From Edaphochlamys debaryana (Eukaryota > Chlorophyta > Chlorophyceae > Chlamydomonadales), in contig JAEHOE010000036.1 in NCBI GenBank assembly GCA_016858145.1, positions 1-64,000 on the forward strand: 64,000 nucleotides of DNA, read 5' to 3'. Positions 12,201-24,580 of the stretch are shown here, piece after piece. The notes beneath the pieces are model-generated. The model did no database searches, was not told the origin of the DNA, and saw only the letters and a list, made by a program, of their open reading frames with translations. The translations under genes and the position numbers were made by a program. Within the stretch, counting starts at the first letter, position 1. Every line of letters starts with the position of its first letter.

Positions 12201-15200
12201 GCGAGGACGGCGACGAGGGCGAGGAGGGCGAGGGCGAGCTGGGCGACGAGATGCAGATGCAGCGCCTGCAGGGTGGGTGCGGGGGTGAGGGATGGGGGGT
12301 GGGGCTGGGGCCGTGTGGGGCAGAGCGGGGCGTTGGGCGCGGGCTGACGGCAGGGACTGCGTGGTGTGGTGGGCTGGGGGCTGGCGGGCTGGGTGCTGCA
12401 GTCTTTGACGGCGCTCAGCCTGCGCCTGCCCAGTCCCAGCCGCCCTGCCGCCCCCTGCGGCTCCCTTGCCTGCCCGTGCTCGCCCTTGCACTCCCTTACC
12501 GTCCCTTGCCCTCCCCATCTTACCCCCAGACGAGATGAGCGAGGACGCCGAGGCGGAGGAGGGCTTCAGCGACGACGAGGACGGCGAGCACGCGCACCTG
12601 CTTGGGGGCCACGGCGATGACGAGGACATCGATGACGTGGACATCGGCGAGCTGGGCGTGGGCGATGATGACGAGGACGAGGACGAGGACGGGCATGATG
12701 ACGAGGACGACGACGAGGGGGATGAGGACGAGGATGACGAGGACGGGCACCACCACCACCTGCACCACCACGGAGACGACGGGGAGGAGCTGGGCGAGGA
12801 GGGCGAGGAGGAGCTGGTGGAGGAGGAGGAGGATGCCGAGGGTGAGGCAGGGAGGGGGTGGGGTGGGGGTGGGGTGGGGAGGAGCGTTGGGAGGTTGGGC
12901 TGGCCTCTCTTGGATGCCGTTTGTGGAATAACTGCTAAACCTTGGCCCACGGCTTCCTGCCGCTTGGCTCAAGCCTCGCAGCACGCACGCCCCGCGTAAC
13001 TCCTTGCCCCTCGACTTGACGCCGCTCTGCCGCCCAACCAAACCCTCTCGTTCCTCGCCTCCGGACTGACCTTTCTCCCACCCACTCCCGCAGACGGCGG
13101 CGAGGTGGCCGACCCCTTCGCCCCCGACCCCCACGCGGCCCACGGCGAGGACGGCCTGGCCGCCCTCAACGCCGGCGGCATGGCGGATGGGGGCATGGGC
13201 ATGGACGGGGAGGAGGGCGACGGGCGCGGCGAGGACGAGGATGAGGACGAGGACGGCGGGGACGTGGACGAGGACGATGGCACCGAGCGCGGCTACGACG
13301 ATGAGGGCGAGGAGGACTACGATGACGGGGGCGAGGGCGACATGGGGGACGGGGGCGACGGACGGCTGTTCATGACGGGTGAGTTGTAGGGGAAGGGGGA
13401 AGGAAGGAAGGAAAGAGGGAGACGGGAAGGGAGGGGTTGAATGAAGGTGCGGTGTAGCGGCAGCAGCGCTGCCAGCGGTCTGCCAACCCCAACCCAAGTC
13501 AAGACACGCCTTACCTTCACTTACCCGCCCTCCTTACCTCTCCTCGCTCCCCCCCTGCCCGCCCCCGCCCCCACCAGCAGCCGACGGCGACCTCTTCCCC
13601 GTGGTCATGCGCACCGCTCGCCGCAGCACCGGCGGCACCCTCACCGCCCGCTTCGACGTGGGCGGGGAGCTGGAGGACCTGGGGCTGGGCGGCGGCGGCG
13701 CGGGGGTGCCGCGGGCGCAGCTGTCGGCCCTGGCGGAGCTGCTGCAGGGCGGCGGCGAGTGGCTGGGCGGCAGCGGCCGCCGCAACCGCACCTTCAGGTG
13801 GGTGGGGTTGGCCTGGGGGCGGCGGACCGATAGACAAGACGGGCTCCGTGGAACGCCACGTGGAACGCCACTGCGCAGCCCGGTAGACACGGCCTGCTTT
13901 GGACGCTGAGTGCGGCTTCGGGAGAGTCGAGGTGGGGGGTATACCACGGTCGCTTTGCAGCACTCCGCAGGCCCCCACAAACCGCGCCAACCTGTCTGCT
14001 CTGTCGCCCCGGGTACCCCCTCAGGTACCGCCTGGTCGGCCCCGACGGCGCGGGCGGTGCGGGCGGCGCCGGCGGCGCAGCGGGCGCGGGGGCCGAGGGC
14101 GGCATCGACCCCGCGCACCTGCTGGGCCTGGCCTCCAGCCTCATGCCCACGCAGCACCGCCTGCTGGGCCGAGGCACGGCCGGCGGCGGCGCGGCGGCGG
14201 CCCTGGCTGCGTCCAACACGCTGCCGCTCAGCGTGGTGCAGCCCCGGGCGGGCGCGGCGCCGGGCACGGCGGCCATCGCCATGCCGGGTGGGTGGGCTGT
14301 GGGTGGGGATCTTGGGGCTTGGGACGTGCGGGCCGGGGGTTTGACGCCCTGTTCGGGTCGAGGTACGAGAGGCTTGCCTAGTGTTGGGGATCATCAGTTG
14401 TTGCCAGGGGCCCTCCTGCACTTCAGCCGAAGCCCCAACACCTCTGTTGCTGAAAAGGACTGCCTGCCCGGCTGCCCCGCTGCCGAACCCTGATGCGTGC
14501 CCGGACTCCACACTGCACAGCAACCCCGCGAACCCTACCTAGTCCCCACCCACAGCTCTCACCCGCCACCCTTCGCTGCCCCCCGCAGGCCCCAACGCGC
14601 CCGCCGCAGAGATGCTCGCCGCCCTCCAGAACGTCATTGGCGCCCACCTCATGGCGGCGGCGGGCGGCGGCGGCGCCGCCAACGGCGCCGACGGCTTCAT
14701 GGCGCGCGGCGGTGGCGGCGGCGGCTTCATGGGGGGACCCGGCGGCATGCCCAACTTCCTCCGCGGCGGTTTCCCCAACATGACGCCTGATGATCTGGCA
14801 CGTGTGCTCAATGAGGGGCCGCCGTGGGGCGGGCCCGGCCAGGCCCAGGCCATGCGGGGCGTACGGGAGGAGCCGCGCACGGGAGTGGACGCGGCGATCG
14901 ACGCACGTGGGTACAGGGAGGGTTGTGGTGGAAGGGAGGGGAGGCGGAAGGTGCTTTGGGAAGGGGGGCTGGATCGGGATGGGAGAAACGAAGGGCTGGG
15001 GGGGAAGAGGCGGGGTCAGGAGAGGCCCTGGGCGCGGGGCTGCAAGTCCGCCGCGCTTATGCAGGGCAGTGAGCGATCTCCTCCCACCCCCCCGCTCAAT
15101 CTCCGCCCCACTCGCCCTCCTCCCCCTTCCCCCCTTCCTCCTCCTCCGCAGGCGCTCTGGAGCAACAGATGGTGGGCCTCCTCCGGGGCCAGCAGCCGCC

Positions 15201-18200
15201 GCAGCCGGCCGGCCCGGGCGCAGGCGCAGGCGCCGGTGCGGGCGCAGGCGCCGGTGCCCCTGGCGGCGCGGGCGCGGGCGCGGGTGCGGGTGCCGCTGCC
15301 ATGCGGCACGAGGAGTTCGTGCGGGCCATGTTCGAGGGCGACGCCGCCCGGGCCATGTACGAGGAGGCCATGCACGCCCAGGACCGGGCCCTGGCGCGGC
15401 AGATGGCGGCGGCGCAGGGTGCGGCGGCCCGGCCGGTGGCCCAGCCCCCGGCGCCTGGCCCGGCAGCTGCAGCGGCGGCGGCGGCAGCCGCGGCGGCAGC
15501 GCCGGCAGCAGGGGCGGCCGCTGGCGGCGCGGCGCAGCAGCCTGGCACGCCGGCACCAGGCGCCGCCGCAGCGGCGGCGGCAGCAGCAACTCCAGCGGCG
15601 GCGCCTGCCGTCCCTCCGGCCGCGGCGGCCGCCCCGGCGGCGACGCCGGCTGCAGCCAGGGCGGGTGCTGCGACGCCTGCGCCCGCGCCGGCCCCCGTGG
15701 CCGCGCCCCGGGCTCCCGAGCGCCGCGGCGGCGCGCACCGCTCTGGGGCGGCCAGCGCAGCCCGCCTGGACCTGGGCCTCGTCTCAGAGGCGCTGGCGGC
15801 GGCGCTGGCGGTGACGCCGGCGGCCCAGCCCGCCGCCGCCGCTGCGGCGCCGCTGGCGCCGCTGCCAGCTGCGGCCCAGCCCTCGGCGGCAGCGCCTCCT
15901 CCTGCTCCCGCGCCTGCCTCCGAGCCCGCGGCGCCGCCGGCACCGCCGCCGGTGGCTGCCGCGCCGCCGGCGGCGGAGCCGCCGTCGCCAGCTGCCGCCG
16001 ACGGTGACACGGAGATGGCGGATGCCCCGGCGGCGGCTCACATCGCCGAGGCGATGTCGACGGAGGCGGCGGCGGAGGCATCCGACCCCATGAGCGCGGA
16101 CCACACGGCCAGCACTGGCACCGCCGCCGCCGCCGCTGCTGCTGGCGGCGCCGCCGGCTCGGGTGGCGCTGGCGAGGCGGAGGGCGGCGAGGTGTCGATC
16201 GACGAGCGCCTGCGCAGGGCCGCCGAGGCAGCGGGTAGGGCGGCGAGCGCGGGACTGTGACCTTCACCTGTGCCCACCCCTGATCAGTCTCGCTTGCGCC
16301 CTGACTCGGCTGAGCATTTTCTGACCCTTGCGCCAGGTTTGGGACCCTGCCGAGCGTCCTGACTGGGCCCTAAGCTCCGCCATACCCCCCTCCCCTACCT
16401 ACCCCCTGCCCCTCCCCAGGCATCGACCTGGCCTTCCTAGAGGCCCTCCCCGACGACCTCCGCGCCGAGGTGCTGCTCATGCACGGGGCCGCGCTGGAGG
16501 ACGAGCCGCCGCCACCCGCCCCCGCGCCGCCGCCGCCGGCACCCGCGGCCGCGGCCCCCGCGGCGGCAGCTGCAGGTACCGCGGCGCCGGCAGCTGCTGA
16601 GGCCGCGCCTGCGGCGGCTGGCGCCGCCGCGGCCCAGCCGGAGGCTGGCGGCAGCGGCGGCGAGGCCGCGGCCGCCGGAGGTGGTGGTGCTGCCGCTGCT
16701 GGCGGCGGCGGCGGCGGTGGCGGCGACGCCATGGCGGTGGATGAGGACGGGGTGGACCCCGAGTTCCTGGCGGCGCTGCCCGAGGACCTGCGCCAGGAGG
16801 TGCTGGCGCAGCAGGTGCGTGGGGCAGGGAGAAGGGAGAGCAGGGAGTGGTTTGTGGGAGGGGACGGGTATGGATGCAGGACGGCGTCTCTCAGGCTGGC
16901 CAGCTCTTCTGCTGCAAAGCTCCCGGGCTCCTGCGCAATGGGCTGCCAAAAGCACCCGGCCAGTTCCCCGTGGCCCTCACCCACGCCACCCCATCCGCCA
17001 CCCGCAGCGCGCGGATCAGGAGCGGCGCCGGCGCGAGGAGGAGCGCCGCCGCTCCGCCGCCGCCGCCGCCGCGGGCCCCGCCGAGATGGACCTGGCCACG
17101 CTGCTGGCCACCTTCCCACCCGACGTGCGGGAAGAGGTGCTGCTCACCTCTGACGAGGCCCTGCTCGCCACCCTGCCCCCCGCCCTGCGCGCCGAGGCCC
17201 TGGCCCTGCGCGGCCGCTACCAGCGGAACCAGGCCATGGCGGCGGCGGCGGCGGCAGTCAACGACGCGCCGCCGCCGCAGGCCGCGCAGATGCGCGTGCG
17301 GGTGCCGGTGCCGGGGTACCCGGGCGCGCCGGACGGGCGCGGGCCGGGGCCGCGGCGGGCGGGCGGGGGCGCAGCGGTGCGCCCGGGCGGGCCGCCGGGC
17401 GCCCCCGGCACCGCGGGTGGAGCGGCGGGCAGGCCCGGGGCTGTCGGTGCGCGGCCGGATGAGGACGAGGAGGTGAGGCCGTTCGCGGTTCAGCATGCCG
17501 TCGGCTTGTCCTCTCCCTCTGTCCAGCGCCTGAGGCTTGGCCTGCTCTCTGCTCACCTCGCTCCTGTACTTCCACCCACCTACCCCGTCTGCCAATCCAT
17601 CCACCACCTGACTCTGCCTCACCCCTTACCTCCTTCCCTCGCGCCCGCAGTCCACCGACGCCGCGCCCCTGCTGGACACGGCCGAGCTGAACGCGCTGGT
17701 GTCGCTGCTGGGCGCCTCGGGGCTGGCGGCGGCGCGCAGCGCGCTGCAGCGCGTGCTGGGCAACCTGTGCGGCCACCCCAGCACGCGCCGCATGCTGCTG
17801 TGCATGATGCTGGACGTGCTGAGGCAGGCCGCGCCGCCGCCCGAGGGCGCCAAGGCCGAGGGCGCGGCGGGGGCGCACGGCGGCGCAGCGGACATGGAGG
17901 TGGAGGAGGTGAGGGCCCTGGGGTTGAGGGGTTGACTAGTGCGGGTTGGGGGGTGGAGGACGAGGCCCGGGGCCTCACGAACACGTTGCCGTACGGCATG
18001 CGCTCCTGACTCACCTGACCGTGTTCACCCACGCCCCTGTCCCCGGCCTCTCAGGCCGCTCCGTCAACCGCTGGCGCTGCCGGCGGCGGCGAGGCAGGCG
18101 CCTCCACCTCCGCCACCGCCACCGCCAGTGAGGCTGCCACCGCCGGCGCCGCCACCACCTCTACCGGCGCGCCCTCTCCGCCCTCGGACCCGCTTCTGCG

Positions 18201-21200
18201 CCGCGTGCTGGAGACGCTCATCTTCCTCTCCCGCAGCAGCGCCAAGGTCTCGACGCTGCTGCTCTCCCTGCGCGCCGCGACCCTGGCCCAGCTGCGAGAG
18301 GAGATCGACGGCCCAGCCCCGGACAAGGCCGCGGCGGCGGCAGCGGCGGACGTCAAGGGCAAGGGCCCGGCGGCGACGGCGACAACGGCGGCGGCAGCGA
18401 AGCCCGAGCCGAGCCCGCGGGCCCTGGAGCTGCTGCTGGCGGCGCTCGGGCGGCCGACGGGAGCTGGCGGCGCCGCCAGGGGCGCCGCCACGATGGACCT
18501 GTCCCTCCGCCTGACGGACCTCCTCCTGGGTATGGCCCTCACACGGGTGGGCGAGCTGCGGGCGCAGGAGGCGGAGGCCTGGGCGGCGGCGGCAGCGGAG
18601 GCCGAGGCCGCGGCGGCCTTGGCCAAGGCGGAGCAGACGGCCGCCGCCGCTGCGGCGGCGGCGGCGGAGCCCAAGACGGTAGAGGGCAAGACGGCACTGA
18701 CGGGCGCTGACCTCGCTGCCGCCCTTGCTGCCGCCGCTGACGTCACCGGCAGCGGCAGCGGCGCGGCGGCGATGGAGACGGAGCGACCAGCGGCGGCAAC
18801 GGAAGCTGCGGCCGCTGCCGGTGCTGCCACCGCCGTCGCGGCGGCGGCAGAGCCGGCGCCGGCGCCCGCCCGGCCGGCGCCCGCTGCGTCGCCCTTCAGT
18901 GGCGGCGGCTCCGCCGCGCCGCCACCGGCAACGCCGGCGGCGGCCACCATCGGCGCCGGAACCACCGGCGGCGTCGATCAGCCCTCCGTCACCTCCCCGC
19001 CGCCGGCGCCGCTGGCGGCGCAGACGCGTGAGGAGCTCCGGCAGCTGCCCGCGCGCCGCCGCGCCAACGAGCTGTGTGGCTCCCTGGAGTCTCTGCCGCC
19101 GGCGCTGGTGCGGCAGGTGCCGCTGCTGCTCACGCGGCCGGGCCTCACCGACGGGGCCTACACGCGGGTGGCGGGGGTGCTCCAGGGCCTGGCCTGCGCG
19201 GCCCCGCAGGTACGGAGTTAAAGGGCACGGCGGGTTGCCTGGGGCTGCTGCGTGCGTACCGTGTTGGGGCAGTACTTCGTGGGCCTCCGTGCTGTGCGGC
19301 AGTGCCATGCAAGCGCCGTAGATAAACATTGTATGTACGAGTAGCGCTTGTTGCTGACCCTGCTGTGGCCTTGTGCGCTCACCCGCCTCACCCACGCGCC
19401 CACCCACGCACCCACCCACGCACCCACCTCCCCAACCTCAGGCGCACGCGCTGCCGCTGCTGGACACGCTCACGTCCGAGCTCACCCGCGTGGGCGGGGC
19501 GGTGGCGGAGCTGCTGGCGCGGGGGGCGGCGCACGGCGTGTCGGAGGCGGACTCGGCGGTCATCACGGGCATGGCCACGCAGGTGGGGGGGGCGGGGGGC
19601 TGCAGGTGGCGGGGGTTGGGGGCGGGGATTTGTTGGAGTTTGGTACGGTGCGGAGCCGGGCTGGCGGTGCGTGCCACGTATATCGGTGCTGCGTGAGACA
19701 GCCAACCGGGGCCGCGGGACTCTGCTCCCTTTCGGCTGCTTTTTCTGCCGCCTCATCCTGGGGGGGGGGGAAACTGAACTTCGGGGGGCCTTGGCGGGGC
19801 GGGGCGCAGGTGATCGGGACGGGAGAGGGGGGGGAGATGTTGCGTTCTGAGCCGCTGGTGACGGGACGGTGCACTGGTGCAACCGTCCGGGGGGCCCATG
19901 TGGAGCTCCCTTGCCGCTGCCTCACTCTCCCTTCCCCCAACCCCACGCACCCACCCCCACCCCAGGGCGGCCACGTGCTGCGCCTGCTGCGCGCGCTGCA
20001 GGCCTTCCGCAGCATGCCCGACGCCCGCATGCAGGCCATGCTGCTGCCGCCCAACCCGGCGGCGGACGCGGACGCAGCCGCCGCCGCTGCGGGCCCTGGG
20101 CCCAGCTCCTCCGCCGGCGCGGGGCCCTCGTCGGCGGCGCCGCCGCGGGACTACCGCGCCGCCGCCAAGGAAGCGTTCGCTGCGCTTCCGGGCGAGGTCA
20201 AGACGGCGGTGGCGGCGGCGGCGACGCACCTGGAGCCGCTGTGGGGCGCGCTGTCGACGTGCATCTCGGGCATTGAGGACGGCATGGCCCGCGGCGCCGG
20301 CGGGCCGGCGGCGGCAGGAGCTGGCGGCGCCGGCGGCAGCGGTGCCGGCGGCGCCGCTGGCGGAGGCGACGGAGCGGGCGCGGCGGGCCAGGCCGGCGAC
20401 GGCGGCACTGGCGCCGGCGGCGGCGGTGCTCCGGGGCAGGGCGTGGCGGCAGCAGCCAACGCCGCCGCCGCAGCGGCGGCGGCGGCAGGGGCGGCGGCGG
20501 CGGCGGGCGGGACGTCCAGGGCGTTGCCGCCGGGCGCCAGCCAGGTGCTGCCGCTGGTGGAGGCCTTCTTCGTGCTGTGCGCGCTGCGCGACGCCATTCC
20601 GACGGCGGTGGCTGCCACCACCGCCGCCGGCGGCGCCGCCAGCACTGCCGGCGCCAGCGGCGCCGCCGACCTCGCCGCGGGCGCGTCGTTCGACATGACG
20701 GCGCTGGCGGCCCAGGCCGCCGCCGCGTTCCGGGAGCGGCCGTCGGGCGACGGCACGTCCTCCGCCGGCGCGGGCGCGCGCGGCTCTCCGCCGCCACCGC
20801 TGCTCGGCCACCGCGGCCCCAGCGGCGTGCTGCCCACCCCCGGCGGCGCCAGCGGCGCTGCCACCTCCGCGACCGCCTCCGCCGCGGCCGCCGCCGCCGC
20901 CGCCCAGCAGGAGGAGCAGCGCATCGCGCCCTTCCTCCGCTTCGCCGAGCGCCACCGCCGCCTCCTCAACGCCTACCTCCGCCGCACGCCGTCGCTGCTG
21001 GAGGGATCGCTGTCGCCGCTCATGGCCGTGCCGCGACTGATCGACTTCGACAACAAGCGGTCGTGGTTCCGCACCAAGGTACGGAGCTCGTCCGACGTGG
21101 AGCGCGCGTACGGCAGCCTACGGCTCGCCGTACGGCGCGAGCACGTGTTTGAGGACAGCTTCTACCAGCTGCGCGGGCGGCCCGCCGAGGAGATGCGGCT

Positions 21201-23663
21201 CAAGCTCAACGTGACCTTCCAGGTGAGGCGGGGCGGAGGGGGCTGTGGGCGTAGCGAGGAGGGAAAGGGGGTGGCTGCGGGGTGGAAGGCGGGGCTCTGA
21301 GGCGTGTTTGACGCCGGCTCACGGAGCAGTTACGGGGCGGGCGGGGCCCATGGAGGGATCACCAGTTCTCCTCCCCATCCCTTCCAACTACCCCAACCGT
21401 CCACGGCCCAATCTTTTTTCCCTGCACCCTCCCCCACCCCCTCCGCCTGCAGGGCGAGGAGGGCATCGACGCCGGCGGCGTGACCCGCGAGTGGTACCAG
21501 GTCATGGCGCGGGAGATGTTCAACCCCAACCTGGCCCTCTTCGTGGCGGTGCCCGAGGGCGGCTCTACCTTCCAGCCCAACCCCAACTCCCACGTACAGA
21601 ACGACCGGGGCATCTCGCACCTGGACTACTTCCGCTTCGTGGGCCGCGTGGTCGGCAAGGTGGGGCCTGGGCAATGGGGAGGGGGGGAAAGGGACGGAGA
21701 GGCGGGGGGCGGGGTTGTGAGGGAGGTGGAGGGAAGAGGGGTGAGGGCGAGGTGGTTGGATGAAAGCACGCAAGGCGCGGGACGGCTGGGCTTACGGTTC
21801 CAGCTCCCACCTCCCAGACGGCCTCGCTGACCGTTCCCCACACACACACCCCACACCCCTCCTCCCAGGCGCTGCACGACGGGCAGCTCATCGACGCCTA
21901 CTTCACGCGCTCCTTCTACAAGCACCTGCTGGGCTCCCCCCTGACGCACGTGGACCTGGAGGCGGTGGACCCGGAGTACTACAAGGTGGGGGGGGGGGGT
22001 CAGGGGGGTCAGGCGAGAAGAGGGGGGGGGGGCCTACGGGGCATGAGTCCGCAGGCACGTGCCAGTGAGTCTGGCCCCTTCATCCTGCCGTGGCCCTGGG
22101 CTCCGCTCACCTCAAAACCTCCCTGCTGCACCCCACCAAACCAAACCCCACCGCCCACCCACGGCTTCTCCCCCCCGTCCCCTCCCCCAGGCCCTGGCCT
22201 GGATGCTCCACAACGACATCACCGACGTGCTCGACCTCACCTTCACCGCCGAGACGGACTTCTTCGGTCGCAAGGAGACCGTGGAGCTGGTGCCGGGGGG
22301 CAAGGACCTGCGCGTCACGGAGGCCAACAAGGCAAGCGCGGGGAAGCCAAGAGGGGACAGACAAGCACGCACTGCATCCGCAGCTGCCCTGCATGCCACT
22401 AACCACCGGAACCCACACCAACCGCCAACTGCCGATCGCAGGTCCAGTACGTGAACCTGGTGGCCCGGCACCGCATGACCACGTCCATCACGCAGCAGAT
22501 CAACGCCTTCCTGGAGGGCTTCTGGCAGCTGGTGCCGCGGCAGCTCATCGCCATCTTCAACGACCACGAGCTGGAGCTGCTCATCAGGTGGGGGGAAGGG
22601 GAGGGGGGGTTGATCCGTGAAGGATTGGGAACCGAGGAGAGCGAGGAGGGAGGGGGAGGGAGGGGGGTCAGGGAGGGGAGGGGAGGAGGCGGTCGTGTGC
22701 CGGGGCGGTGCCGGCTAGGAGCTGAGGCATTGGGTTGGCGGCCGCAGGTGCCGTGTGCCTTCCCGCCCCCACCCCATCGTCACACCGCCCCTCGTTCCCC
22801 CGCCCCGCCCCCACCTCGCCCGGCTCCGCTAATCCCAATTCCCTACCCCACCCACCCCACCCACCCACCCCCAGCGGCCTGCCCGACATCGACCTGGACG
22901 ACCTGCGCGCCCACACCGAGTACAGCGGCTACTCGGCCACCTCGCCCGTGATCCGCTGGTTCTGGGAGGCCGTGGGCGAGATGGACAAGCAGGAGCGGGC
23001 GCAGCTGGTGCAGTTCGTGACGGGGACCAGCAAGGTGGGCGCGCGTGTGGGGGTGGGCAGTGGTGGGGGTGGCGGAGGGCGTGTTTCGGTGTGGTTCTGG
23101 GAGAAGCGCGAGCAGCAGCGAGCGTGCCAAGTGAGGTTGGGTGGGGTGCGGTTTGGGTACGCGTGGTTGGGAAGGGCGGGGAAGGGAAAGGCGGCTGGGC
23201 TTACCATCTCCCCACCTTTCCCCCCTCCCCCCTGAACCTCCCCACCCCTGTGCCCGGTGCCCCCAGGTGCCCCTGGAGGGCTTCAAGGCGCTGCAGGGCA
23301 TCAGCGGGCCGCAGAAGTTCCAGATCCACAAGGCCTACGGGGACGGTGAGCGAGCCACAGGGGGGGGGGGGCGACACGCGCGGCCTGCCCAGCCGCTTTC
23401 GCGCCTTGCATGCCAGGGCCCTAACGCGCGCCTGCTGCCCTCCTCGCCCTCCCTGCCCCTCGCCCTTCCACCCTATCACTTCTCACCCCTGTACCCTACC
23501 GGCTCAAATCCCTCCCCCTCACACCCCTACAGGCTCGCGCCTGCCCTCTGCGCACACATGCTTCAACCAGCTGGATCTGCCCGAGTACGACACCAAGGAT
23601 CAGCTGGTGGAGCGACTCAAGGTGGCCATCCACGAGGGGGCCGAGGGCTTCGGCTTCGGGTGA
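223..23663 (+). CDS. Giant HECT-type E3 ubiquitin ligase, UPL1/UPL2 (HUWE1/TOM1) family; 5' end outside the window
   Basis: HECT ligases take ubiquitin from an E2 onto a catalytic cysteine and pass it to substrates. Visible in order: an armadillo-like DUF908/DUF913-type region (from 223; text such as [16 protein letters not shown]), a UBA domain (6288-6419), Ala-rich linkers, a Lys/Asp/His-rich tract (about 9.84-10.17 kb), an acidic tract (about 11.95-13.38 kb), DUF4414-type repeats (16.42-17.3 kb) and a C-terminal HECT domain ending in [10 protein letters not shown] before the stop at 23661-23663. The domain order and the text, for example [17 protein letters not shown] and [13 protein letters not shown], match plant UPL1/UPL2 closely. 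The first visible exon starts after a splice acceptor (221-222), so the start codon lies upstream. Between about 0.78 and 8.0 kb the frame changes repeatedly inside conserved text; from 8.2 kb to the end I saw no break. Family assignment is firm; substrates are unknown. Confidence 0.93.
530..2100 (+). other. N-terminal armadillo-like (DUF908-type) region of the HECT ligase
   Basis: Exons at 223-343, 530 to about 1681 and 1896-2100, then a short one from about 2357, encode text that aligns by eye with the N-terminal helical-repeat region of plant UPL1: [17 protein letters not shown], then [51 protein letters not shown] and [17 protein letters not shown]. These pieces lie in three different frames. 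Frame changes are needed near 781-825, 1540-1560 and 1975-2000. In HUWE1-type ligases this region forms part of a solenoid for substrate recruitment; that role is inferred here from the family. Confidence 0.75.
6288..6419 (+). other. UBA domain of the HECT ligase
   Basis: The exon that opens at about 6051 encodes [20 protein letters not shown] followed by [20 protein letters not shown]. It has the UBA MGF loop, the spaced alanine helix and the closing AxxWLxxH helix. UBA domains bind ubiquitin, and the domain sits at the same relative place in plant UPL1/UPL2. A GT donor follows immediately at about 6421. Confidence 0.9.
11948..13378 (+). other. Long acidic tract with a histidine cluster (HECT ligase)
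   Basis: At least three consecutive exons (starting at 11948, about 12532 and about 13094) encode mostly Asp and Glu with Gly. They contain runs such as [20 protein letters not shown], and a histidine cluster, [16 protein letters not shown], near 12745-12785. HUWE1-type ligases carry a shorter acidic stretch in the same position, between the UBA and the ubiquitin-binding repeats. The reading frame stays open across the three exons, which argues that the tract is translated. Confidence 0.85.
16420..17300 (+). other. DUF4414-type ubiquitin-binding repeats of the HECT ligase
   Basis: Successive copies of an I/VDxxFLxALPxDLRxEVL motif are visible: [20 protein letters not shown] at the exon start (16420), [20 protein letters not shown] before 16814, and [20 protein letters not shown] with [19 protein letters not shown] in the next exon. 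Plant UPL1 has the same order of repeats. In human HUWE1 the corresponding region binds ubiquitin; here the role is inferred from the family. Confidence 0.88.
21085..23663 (+). other. HECT catalytic domain, catalytic Cys codon at 23559-23561
   Basis: Exons read as 19966-21222, 21453-21659, 21869-21985, 22191-22331, 22442-22587, 22875-23034, 23267-23345 and 23533-23663; all phases agree. Landmarks are [14 protein letters not shown] at the start of the N-lobe, [73 protein letters not shown], and the catalytic loop [16 protein letters not shown]. The final Gly follows a hydrophobic FGFG tail, as expected for HECT enzymes (usually a C-terminal FGFA or similar). Catalytic residues look intact, so the enzyme should be active if it is translated. 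Confidence 0.95.
22332..22441 (+). other. GC-AG intron inside the HECT domain
   Basis: The exon ends GCC AAC AAG at 22331 and is followed by GCAAGC, a GC donor. The next exon opens with GTC CAG TAC GTG at 22442 after a CAG acceptor. The joined text [14 protein letters not shown] matches the plant UPL1 order at this point (KHEYVDLVAGH), and no GT donor in phase gives the same fit. Confidence 0.75.
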
Positions 23664-24580
23664 GAGCGCAGGAGGAGGAGGGAGGCGCTGGAGGAGGAAC
23701 AGGAGGTTGGGAGAAGGTGGGGAAGGGCGTGGATGTGTTTTGCAGAGGCAAAGGGAGGGCGGACTGTCGGTAGATTGGGGCCCCGCGTTGTGTGGGAGCA
23801 GGCAGGTGCTGGGCGGTGTGGAGTTGCTTTCGCCAGTGGGTTGTGTCAGGGGGGGCCGGGGCGTATCTGGACAAGACGCGTATCAAGCTTGCGGGTAGGC
23901 GAGGGCAGGCCGCTGAGTTGGGTGTTGCACGTGTGTGTTACAGCCAGGCCGGGCACAGAGGGAGTCACTTGCGTAGCCGCCCAGGGCCAAACGCAGGCGC
24001 GTGGGGCAGGAGAAGGGGTGAGGTAGGCTGTACTGCGGGGAATGTGAAGCGTCAGGAAGCGTGGGCGTGTTCTGTTCTGGCACTGGCGTCGGCAGGGGCG
24101 AAGCCCCTCGGGCATCGCGGCCGCCGGGTGGGCGATCTGGGGCAGCTGTTGAAGGGCGCACTGTATGTAAGCATTGAGAAGTACTTATGTTACCGGTGAC
24201 AAGTTCGCTGTGCATCGCGAAGCAGCGCGCGCGAGGCGCGACCCGGTGGAAGGTGAGCAGCGCTCGGAAAAGCGAAACCGCGACTAAGAACCAAAACCCT
24301 TGCCGCGAGCCTTGCGCGGTGCACACAGGTGCGATGGATGAACGCCGGGGACGTTGCGGGGGGACGGTCTGTGCCAATTGCAGCGCGCTGTACCTAAGAG
24401 TGTAAGGAAGCGGGGAACACTTTCCTGCCCTGCCTGTGTTCACCACTAATTGCTGATTGCTACATACGCACTGTCTACGTTTCCACAACACTAAAGCACT
24501 ACTCCAACCTACACTTGCGTAGCCCGGCATGCGCACGGGGCCACACCACGCCCACCCCACGTGCATCCGGTCCCGCCCAA
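23664..24580. other. Intergenic: HECT 3' UTR and channel 1 promoter/5' UTR
   Basis: About 0.9 kb without supported coding. TGTAA, the usual volvocine poly(A) signal, occurs on the plus strand at 24166-24170 and again at 24401-24405. A 307-codon antisense ORF here has no recognisable content and is rejected. I see no clear TATA box before the channel start. Confidence 0.6.
24166..24170 (+). terminator. Candidate poly(A) signal of the HECT gene
   Basis: TGTAA about 500 bp after the HECT stop codon, a normal 3' UTR length for this kind of alga. A second TGTAA at 24401-24405 is the alternative. Confidence 0.5.

Noticed and set aside
14423..16267. 614-codon minus-strand ORF, Pro/Arg-rich
   Set aside because: Shadow of the Ala-rich HECT exons, which carry conserved text in the plus frame.
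22591..22860. GC-rich intron strings with short ORFs within the HECT domain
   Set aside because: Splice phases on both sides agree and the joined text matches UPL1 without them.
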